From contig JAILDI010000104.1 in assembly GCA_024689525.1 (NCBI GenBank), positions 1 to 29,363 of the forward strand: a DNA stretch of 29,363 nucleotides, in the 5' to 3' direction. The position numbers were made by a program, and so were the translations under genes. The notes under the pieces were generated by a model. The model did not search any database, was not told the origin of the DNA, and saw only the letters and a list, made by a program, of their open reading frames with translations. Shown here one piece after another: positions 24,604 to 29,363 of the stretch. The DNA is from Bacteroidales bacterium (GTDB lineage Bacteria; Bacteroidota; Bacteroidia; Bacteroidales; UBA932). Each line of letters opens with the position of its first letter. Position 1 is the stretch's first letter.

Positions 24604-24606
24604 GCT

Positions 24607-25203
24607 ATGGAATACTTCCTTATTATCATATCGGCGATTTTCGTCAACAATATCGTCCTGGCCCAGTTCCTGGGAATCTGCCCCTTCCTGGGCGTGTCCA
24701 ACAAGCTTTCCACCGCAACGGGAATGTCGCTGGCGGTGTGCTTCGTCATTACCCTGGCAACGCTTGTCACGTACCTTCTGAATATGTACCTGCTGGTTCC
24801 GCTGAAGATCGAGTTCCTGCAGACCATTGCGTTCATCCTGGTGATTGCAGCCCTGGTGCAGATGGTGGAGATCGTGCTCAAGAAAGTGTCCCCCGCCCTG
24901 TATCAGGCTCTGGGAATCTTCCTGCCCCTCATCACCACAAACTGCGCAGTTCTTGGCGTTGCCATCACTGTTGTCACTAAGGAATTCGCCTTTGTTCCCG
25001 GCGGTACTCTCAACCTTGCACAGGCCCTGGTTTATGCCGTTGCAACGGCCCTGGGCTATGGTCTGGCTATGATCATCTTCGCCGGTATCCGCGAGCAACT
25101 GGCACTTAACGACGTACCCAAGGCCTTCAAGGGAGTACCCATCGCCCTGATCAGCGTCGGTATTCTGGCACTTGCATTTATGGGCTTCAGCGGTATTGTT
25201 TAA
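24607..25203 (+). CDS. rnfA: Rnf complex subunit A, integral membrane
   Basis: The 198-residue, six-helix protein is RnfA (NqrE family). It starts [19 protein letters not shown], with [14 protein letters not shown] near residue 20 and [15 protein letters not shown] near residue 100. The cysteines of those two segments share a 2Fe-2S cluster with the RnfE pair in the membrane. It is the last rnf gene, completing the set rnfBCDGEA. No strong hairpin terminator follows; the next promoter begins at 25217. Confidence 0.96.
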   Translation: MEYFLIIISAIFVNNIVLAQFLGICPFLGVSNKLSTATGMSLAVCFVITLATLVTYLLNMYLLVPLKIEFLQTIAFILVIAALVQMVEIVLKKVSPALYQALGIFLPLITTNCAVLGVAITVVTKEFAFVPGGTLNLAQALVYAVATALGYGLAMIIFAGIREQLALNDVPKAFKGVPIALISVGILALAFMGFSGIV

Positions 25204-25224
25204 TAAAAAATTTATTTATCTTTG
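25195..25224 (+). promoter_or_regulatory. Promoter with -33 (ATTG) and -7 (TATCTTTG) elements for the TM2-protein operon
   Basis: TATCTTTG at 25217-25224 fits TAnnTTTG, and TTG at 25196-25198 sits 18 bases upstream, close to the Bacteroidetes spacing. The -33 part lies in the last codons of rnfA. The start codon is 33 bases downstream. Confidence 0.65.
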
Positions 25225-25256
25225 TAAGGTAAACGTTTATCTAAACCTATTTTATT

Positions 25257-25652
25257 ATGAAGAAATTCTTCGCAGCAATCGTTGCCCTCCTCGCAGTGGC
25301 AGCAGTGGCAAACGCCGCAGAGTATTCTGTAGATGAAGCCGCCATCGACGCTCTCTTCACGGAGGCCGTCGTGGAAGCTCCCGCTGATATGATGGCTCCT
25401 ATGGTGAGCATCGGCGGAGATGCAACCACCACCAACCTCATCGCCCTCGTGGTCGACTATGTCGGTCTTGGCCTCATCGGCATCCACCGTCTCATCCTCG
25501 GCACCAATCCCCTTAACTGCCTGTGGTATTTCCTCACATTCGGCGGTATCTTCGGTGTCCTTCCCATTGTGGACGGTGTCGTGCTCATCATCGACCTCAT
25601 CCAGGGTGGCGCCAACTATCTGGACAACCCTAATTTCATAATGTGGTTGTAG
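25257..25652 (+). CDS. Secretory-signal TM2-domain membrane protein
   Basis: This 131-residue protein has a signal peptide (MKKFFAAIVALLAVAAVANA, about residue 20) and a short acidic, methionine-rich linker. At about residues 60-115 it has a TM2-type domain. Its features are GLGLIGIHRLILG (family GxxGxHRFYLG), a first helix, FGGIFGVLPIVDGVVLII (second helix and the Asp of WxxxDl) and a polar end. TM2 proteins are of unknown function. A cleavable signal would make both helices integrate after processing. It is the first gene of an envelope operon. Confidence 0.75.
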   Translation: MKKFFAAIVALLAVAAVANAAEYSVDEAAIDALFTEAVVEAPADMMAPMVSIGGDATTTNLIALVVDYVGLGLIGIHRLILGTNPLNCLWYFLTFGGIFGVLPIVDGVVLIIDLIQGGANYLDNPNFIMWL

Positions 25653-25655
25653 CAG

Positions 25656-26423
25656 ATGTCGTTTACTTGTAACAGGGCGGTCGGTACCGGCCGCCCGTTT
25701 TTCATCCTGCTGGCGCTGCTTTTTGCGGTGTCGGCGCCCTTGTATGCGCAAAGATTCTTCCACGTGGACGTGGAATCCAAGACTGTGCATCACGGGTCGA
25801 TGAAAGTGGTAAACAAGGAGCTTTATTACTCAAAGGGCGGCAACCTGAACATCCTGTGGAAAGCCGGGGATTATTCCTTCTACTCCACATCGACGCGTTT
25901 CGGATTCACCACCTGTTATTATCCCTCCTCGAACCAGTCGATGGAACTGGACCCCAATATGTTCAAGGCCACTGACGAAATCCTGTATATGTTCGCGGAG
26001 GGCGGAATAGAGGATATGGGGCTCAACCGCGCCGGATTCCTCCTCAAATCGACAAAAAAGGACGGGGACTATACTGTTCGCAGGTACGAACCCCGCGCCT
26101 CCGGCAGTATGTGCGCCTGGGCGGAAGTGGCCTACGACAAGGAATTCCGTCCCGTGTTCGTCGCCTATTATAATAAGAAGGGAAAACTCATCACCAAGAC
26201 CTATCTCTCCAATTACCGCACGGAGAAAGGCTTCACTTTCCCCATGCGCGTGACGGAAATCTCCTATTTCATGGAGAAGAACGACTCCACCGTAAAGCTG
26301 GACCTTTACAGGAATCTGGAGGTCGATGTCCCGCGCGAGCTTCACTCCTACAGGATACCGGCCGATGCCGAGGCCACCAGCCTGAAAGACAATCTCCAAA
26401 GCATCATAAAGCCCAAGGAATGA
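25656..26423 (+). CDS. Secreted LolA/DUF3108-like protein, unknown function
   Basis: The 255-residue protein follows the TM2 gene after three bases. It has a signal peptide (hydrophobic stretch about residues 14-32, ending YAQR). The rest is strand-rich. A LolA/LolB-like layout is suggested by the start FFHVDVESKTVHHGSMKVV, the segment GNLNILWKAGDYSFY, and FRPVFVAYYNKKGKLITKTY with FTFPMRVTEI near the end. I cannot place it in a named family with confidence. Its ATG is preceded by no other fitting start. It overlaps the next gene by four bases (ATGA), so it is part of the same operon. Confidence 0.72.
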   Translation: MSFTCNRAVGTGRPFFILLALLFAVSAPLYAQRFFHVDVESKTVHHGSMKVVNKELYYSKGGNLNILWKAGDYSFYSTSTRFGFTTCYYPSSNQSMELDPNMFKATDEILYMFAEGGIEDMGLNRAGFLLKSTKKDGDYTVRRYEPRASGSMCAWAEVAYDKEFRPVFVAYYNKKGKLITKTYLSNYRTEKGFTFPMRVTEISYFMEKNDSTVKLDLYRNLEVDVPRELHSYRIPADAEATSLKDNLQSIIKPKE

Positions 26424-27253
26424 GGATTCGCGGCAGCCTGGTGGTGGCCGCGCTAATTTTTGCGGCCGTATCGGCGCCCCGGGCTTCCGGCCAGGGCGTT
26501 TCTTTTTCCAAGCCCGGCTGGCCCGCGGTCCACGGCCCTTTCTCCTGGGCCGATTATGTGATGAACACCAACACAATCTCCCGTTCGGGAGGTATTTACC
26601 AGCTCCGCAAGAACACTCTGGACGTTTTTACACCCACGTTTTCCATTGAACGGTTCGATGCTTCCGGGCTTGACGCACGGCCTCTGAATACGGACTTTTT
26701 CTCTTACGCCCTGGGATCGCAGATGTACGAAGATGCGGCCAGGCTCCTGTTTGCCGATGGGCTGTATAGCCCTTCCGACACGCTGGATTATCTGCAGGGC
26801 GTGGTTTCTTACGATATTCACGACTTTTCACGGGCGGCCGAATGCTTTGCGCGCATTCCGGAAGGAAGCCCGTATTATTCTCAGGCGTCCGGTTTCCTGG
26901 ACGTATGGACATCGACCCCGGTCCTGACGGATTTCAAGCGGAAGAGTCCGCTGCTGGCGGCTTCGATGTCGGCCGTCATCCCCGGTTCGGGGAAAATCTA
27001 TGCGGGGGACCTTCGCAGCGGGGTATCAACCTTCCTGGTCGTGGGCGCACTGGGGGCGATGATGGCGGAATCGGCCCATAAACTTGGATGGCAGGATTGG
27101 CGTACGATAGCACTAACGTCGGTATTCGGCGTATTTTATATAGGTAATATATACGGCAGCGCAGTTTCCGTGTCGGTAATTAAAAGCACTTATGAAGATG
27201 CTCAGAAAGCTGGTCTTCTGTTCGATCTGCATATTCCTCTGCACCAGTTTTAA
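26420..27253 (+). CDS. Exported membrane protein with IPGSGKIYAG motif (DUF5683-like end)
   Basis: This 277-residue protein has a signal peptide (MRIRGSLVVAALIF, ending ASGQ near residue 25). The central part (about residues 60-165) looks helical and TPR-like (YEDAARLLFADG, DFSRAAECFARIPEG). The C-terminal part opens with SAVIPGSGKIYAGDLRSG near residue 185 and has two or three hydrophobic helices. That motif is typical of small membrane modules such as DUF5683. Its last 62 bases are also the start of the next gene in another frame. The function is unknown. Confidence 0.72.
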   Translation: MRIRGSLVVAALIFAAVSAPRASGQGVSFSKPGWPAVHGPFSWADYVMNTNTISRSGGIYQLRKNTLDVFTPTFSIERFDASGLDARPLNTDFFSYALGSQMYEDAARLLFADGLYSPSDTLDYLQGVVSYDIHDFSRAAECFARIPEGSPYYSQASGFLDVWTSTPVLTDFKRKSPLLAASMSAVIPGSGKIYAGDLRSGVSTFLVVGALGAMMAESAHKLGWQDWRTIALTSVFGVFYIGNIYGSAVSVSVIKSTYEDAQKAGLLFDLHIPLHQF

Positions 27254-27875
27254 GCTGGGTGCCCAGGCTCCGGAGTTGTCGGCATCTCTTTGCGAGGTGG
27301 CGTACTGGGAGTGTGCCGATAAGTCCGGGAGGGATTCTCTGCTTATGGAAAAAGCCGGATATCTTGCTATGGCCGGTGATTTCGGGAAGGCATATGAGAC
27401 CCTGGGGCGGATTTCCAATTACGGCCTTGCTGCCGATGGGCGCACTGAGCTTCTGCGCCGGAAGATGATATATCTATATTCAGCGGGCAGGATGGACGAG
27501 TTCTGCGGAATGCTGGACGAGGCATCGGAGTACGGGCTGCTGGACGGTATCGCGCTTGAGGGCAGTCCTGCACGGAAAAGCGGGAATGCCGCGCTGATTC
27601 TCAGCGTCATTCCCGGGGCCGGGCTGGCATATGCCGGGGAGTGGGGCGATGCTGCAAAATACTTCCTCATCAACGGGTCGATCATCGCCCTGGGCGTGGG
27701 CGCCTTCGCCGGCGGACTGTACGTTTCCACCTTCCTGGGCGGGGGCATACTGCTTTCCCAAACAATGCCCCTGAGCGCGGAAATGGCCGTAGAGGCGGCA
27801 GCAGACTATAATTCGCGGGCCCTGCAGGAGTATTATGCGCCTCTTTTTGACAGCTTGGTTTCTTTTAAGAAATAA
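27192..27875 (+). CDS. Exported membrane protein related to its upstream neighbour
   Basis: The 227-residue product starts MKMLRKLVFCSICIF with a signal peptide ending GAQ near residue 25. A second possible ATG lies six bases later. It has the same plan as the upstream protein: a TPR-like helical part (KAGYLAMAGDFGKAYETLG), then SVIPGAGLAYAGEWGDAA near residue 138. Hydrophobic helices follow, then a short helical end. The shared plan suggests duplication or a heteromeric pair. The start lies 62 bases inside the preceding gene, in the +1 frame, and is fixed by the good signal peptide. Function unknown. Confidence 0.72.
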   Translation: MKMLRKLVFCSICIFLCTSFKLGAQAPELSASLCEVAYWECADKSGRDSLLMEKAGYLAMAGDFGKAYETLGRISNYGLAADGRTELLRRKMIYLYSAGRMDEFCGMLDEASEYGLLDGIALEGSPARKSGNAALILSVIPGAGLAYAGEWGDAAKYFLINGSIIALGVGAFAGGLYVSTFLGGGILLSQTMPLSAEMAVEAAADYNSRALQEYYAPLFDSLVSFKK

Positions 27876-27879
27876 TTAC

Positions 27880-27887
27880 TATATTTG
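27880..27887 (+). promoter_or_regulatory. -7 promoter element (TATATTTG) for the small OMP gene
   Basis: An exact TAnnTTTG match five bases past the upstream stop codon and 44 bases before ATG 27932. A TTG at 27855-27857 is a loose -33 candidate. Confidence 0.65.
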
Positions 27888-27931
27888 TAATCGTTAATCG
27901 CGAAACAACTTTAACTAAAATACTAAACTCT

Positions 27932-28381
27932 ATGAAAAAACTTATCGTTATCGTTGCTCTGATGCTCGGCATCGCAGTCGCAGCATCCGCACAGCCCCGC
28001 GCCCTCGGTCTCCGCGCAGGTTGGGGTGGTGAACTTTCCTATCAGCACAGCCTTGGTGGTGAAAACTTCCTGGAGGCAGACCTTGGCTGGTGGGCAAACG
28101 GTATCAGCGTTGCTGCCGCTTATGACATCAGCATCGCACCCCTCGGCCCCTTCAACTTCTACGCAGGTCCCGCAGCACAGGTGTTCACCTATACCTATCA
28201 CGATGTAGATCGTGACTACATGCGCATGAACCTCGGTGTAGGCGCACAGATCGGTATCGAATACATCTTCGATCAGATTCCTTTCCAGATCTCCGTCGAC
28301 TGGCGTCCTATGGTAACCCTCCTGGACGGCGTAGGCTTCGGCTGGAACAGCGCCGCTCTGGGTCTGCGCTACGCATTCTAA
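27932..28381 (+). CDS. Small outer-membrane beta-barrel protein
   Basis: The 149-residue protein has a signal peptide (MKKLIVIVALMLGIAVAASA, about residue 20) and then QPRALGLRAGWGGELSYQHS. Continuous amphipathic strands with short turns follow, and it ends in phenylalanine (LGLRYAF). The size fits an eight-stranded OmpA/OmpW-like barrel. It contains paired segments such as ADLGWWANGISVAAAYD and NLGVGAQIGIEYIFD. No periplasmic domain is attached. It has its own promoter and a terminator at 28401-28436, so it stands alone. Its alternating Gly/aromatic composition and strong promoter suggest an abundant protein, but this is inference. Confidence 0.82.
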   Translation: MKKLIVIVALMLGIAVAASAQPRALGLRAGWGGELSYQHSLGGENFLEADLGWWANGISVAAAYDISIAPLGPFNFYAGPAAQVFTYTYHDVDRDYMRMNLGVGAQIGIEYIFDQIPFQISVDWRPMVTLLDGVGFGWNSAALGLRYAF

Positions 28382-28400
28382 TTGTTGAAAGCAACAGACG

Positions 28401-28436
28401 AAAAATCTCCGGCGTTTCCACGTCGGAGATTTTTTT
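28401..28436. terminator. Bidirectional terminator between the small OMP and DUF975 genes
   Basis: AAAAATCTCCG at 28401-28411 pairs with CGGAGATTTTT at 28424-28434. The stem continues inward through a G-T wobble and two G-C pairs to a TTTCCA loop. A-runs on the left and T-runs on the right mean it can end transcripts from both convergent genes. Confidence 0.92.
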
Positions 28437-28454
28437 GTGGCTTTGGCTTAAGGA

Positions 28455-29180
28455 TTATCTCAGGGCCATGTCGCCGTTTTTCTCGATGTACTCTGCCTTT
28501 ACGTCTTCGTAGAAGATGCTCATCGATGTTTGAATGTAAGGATAGAGCCAGAGGAAGCCGATTCCCAGGGTAAGGAGGCAGAGGAGACCCCAGCCGATAA
28601 AGCTGAGTTCCAGAAGGAAGAGGTCCAGTTTGTGGCCCTTCATCATTTTGCGGCTTATGTCGATGGAATCATTGACGCCCACCGTAGGATACTCGTCCAG
28701 GATATACGGTGTCATCGCATAAGAGAAGGACTTGATGATACCGGGGATGATAAGGAGAAGGGTCCACAATACGATGAACAAATTCATCAGGAACATTCCC
28801 AGAATCTTATGTCCATAGTCCTTGAATGCTATGTTGAACATATTTCTGGTAATGGCCGTATCCTGCTCTTTGTAGAACTTGAGGAATGCGTTCACCAGAC
28901 CCACGATAAGGGCATTGATTAACAGGATCGACAACAGAGAACTTATGGAGGAGAGACGCGTGAGGCTTCCATAAATGTTCATCATGGCCGACAAGTCATT
29001 GGTCTGTGCAGCATACATCAGATCCTGCGCATATTCCGGATGGATGAACTGGTACAGATAACTGGGTGACGTGCACGCCATGACAATCAGGAAAAACACG
29101 GCCGTTGCCAGCACGCCGGGAGTCCAGTGGCCCTTGAGGCACTCGCGGGCTTCCCTCTTGGTTTGGGAGATACTTTTCAT
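28455..29180 (-). CDS. DUF975-family integral membrane protein
   Basis: This 241-residue protein begins MKSISQTKREARECLKGHW, the typical DUF975 start. It has about five to six hydrophobic segments. The family-typical IVLWTLLLIIPGIIKSFSYAM segment is seen near residues 133-155, and NDSIDISRKMMKGHKLDLF follows near residue 170. The C-terminal end is IFYEDVKAEYI. DUF975 members occur widely in Firmicutes and Bacteroidetes and have no proven role. Its -7 element (TACATTTG) is at 29210-29203 and it shares the terminator at 28401-28436. Confidence 0.88.
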   Translation of the reverse strand: MKSISQTKREARECLKGHWTPGVLATAVFFLIVMACTSPSYLYQFIHPEYAQDLMYAAQTNDLSAMMNIYGSLTRLSSISSLLSILLINALIVGLVNAFLKFYKEQDTAITRNMFNIAFKDYGHKILGMFLMNLFIVLWTLLLIIPGIIKSFSYAMTPYILDEYPTVGVNDSIDISRKMMKGHKLDLFLLELSFIGWGLLCLLTLGIGFLWLYPYIQTSMSIFYEDVKAEYIEKNGDMALR

Positions 29181-29202
29181 TTTCGTAATAGTTCTAATAT
29201 CA

Positions 29203-29210
29203 CAAATGTA
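29203..29210 (-). promoter_or_regulatory. -7 promoter element (TACATTTG) for the DUF975 gene
   Basis: A minus-strand TAnnTTTG match, 22 bases before the start at 29180. It lies back-to-back with the promoter of the gene starting at 29259. Confidence 0.65.
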
Positions 29211-29222
29211 ACAATTATTTCG

Positions 29223-29230
29223 TATATTTG
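29223..29230 (+). promoter_or_regulatory. -7 promoter element (TATATTTG) for the gene at 29259
   Basis: An exact TAnnTTTG match, 28 bases before ATG 29259. Only 12 bases lie between it and the opposing -7 element at 29203-29210, so the two polymerases would compete for the same stretch. Confidence 0.65.
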
Positions 29231-29258
29231 TACAAACCTATAAACCTCTTATAACACT

Positions 29259-29363
29259 ATGGCAGGAATCAGCGATTTCATCACAAAACAGGTAGCATCG
29301 GCCGCAGGCGGCGTTAACATCCCCACGAACCTCAAGGAGAAAGTCCTTGGCGGCATGTCAGAC
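29259..29363 (+). CDS. 5' end of an unidentified gene, cut by the window edge
   Basis: An ATG at 29259, behind a good -7 element, opens 35 codons that continue off the edge. The visible part (MAGISDFITKQVASAAGG, then NIPTNLKEKVLGGMSD) has no signal peptide and is soluble-looking with amphipathic helices. It resembles the beginnings of small DUF937-type proteins. Too little is seen to assign a family with confidence. Confidence 0.6.
   Translation, partial: MAGISDFITKQVASAAGGVNIPTNLKEKVLGGMSD

Noticed and set aside
23992..25098. A 368-codon minus-strand open frame opposite rnfE and rnfA
   Set aside because: It is the reverse of membrane-protein codons, rich in His, Gln and Asp, with no family resemblance.
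1..29363. CRISPR arrays, insertion sequences, prophage genes, tRNA or rRNA genes, riboswitches
   Set aside because: I looked for spaced repeats, transposase-like frames, cloverleaf-like sequence and conserved riboswitch elements and saw none; a dedicated scan could still find a short RNA.

Overview
The window is a gene-dense, GC-rich stretch of a bacterial chromosome, most likely from an anaerobic member of the Bacteroidales (gut or rumen type). This rests on the Bacteroidetes-type -7 promoter element (TAnnTTTG) before most transcription units, the rseC-rnfBCDGEA order, the alaS / M23 peptidase / MerR / NIF3 / zinc-ribbon neighbourhood, and many secreted or outer-membrane proteins with signal peptides ending in AQ. 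Genus and species cannot be fixed from the sequence. I see no tRNA or rRNA genes, insertion sequences, CRISPR arrays, phage genes or integration sites. It reads as core chromosome.

Layout. Positions 1-75 hold the edge of a possible leftward gene. Positions 203-2773 (minus) are an extracytoplasmic-function (ECF) sigma factor followed by a membrane anti-sigma-like protein, a small secreted protein, a small beta-barrel-like protein and a lipoprotein. This looks like a self-contained envelope-response cassette. smpB (2810-3265, minus) is divergent from an Omp85-type outer-membrane barrel (3337-4725, plus), which ends in a strong terminator. dcuB (4794-6170, minus) is a fumarate/succinate exchanger. 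It is divergent from a secreted protein with two similar halves (6263-7243) and an exported Ntn-hydrolase of the penicillin-acyltransferase family (7246-8049).

Positions 8062-13747 (minus) are a tightly overlapping operon, alaS - lptF/G::fmt - thiN. Its middle gene is one uninterrupted 812-codon frame. It joins a complete LptF/LptG-type lipopolysaccharide-export permease to a complete methionyl-tRNA formyltransferase. This is the most unusual object in the window. Divergent from alaS are two membrane-anchored M23 peptidases, a small MerR-type regulator, a NIF3-family protein, a coiled-coil zinc-ribbon protein, the replicative helicase dnaB and a DUF3108 protein. A shortened rseC and the complete Rnf ion-pumping ferredoxin:NAD oxidoreductase operon (rnfBCDGEA, to 25203) follow.

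Positions 25257-27875 are a four-gene envelope operon: a signal-peptide TM2-domain protein, a secreted protein and two related membrane proteins sharing an IPGxGxxYAG motif. The last two overlap by 62 bases. A small outer-membrane barrel (27932-28381), a shared convergent terminator, a DUF975 membrane protein (28455-29180, minus) and the start of a further gene at 29259 complete the window.

Together, dcuB and Rnf point to an anaerobic, fumarate-reducing, ferredoxin-based energy metabolism. The remainder is translation, replication and envelope biogenesis. No gap between likely genes exceeds 300 bases.
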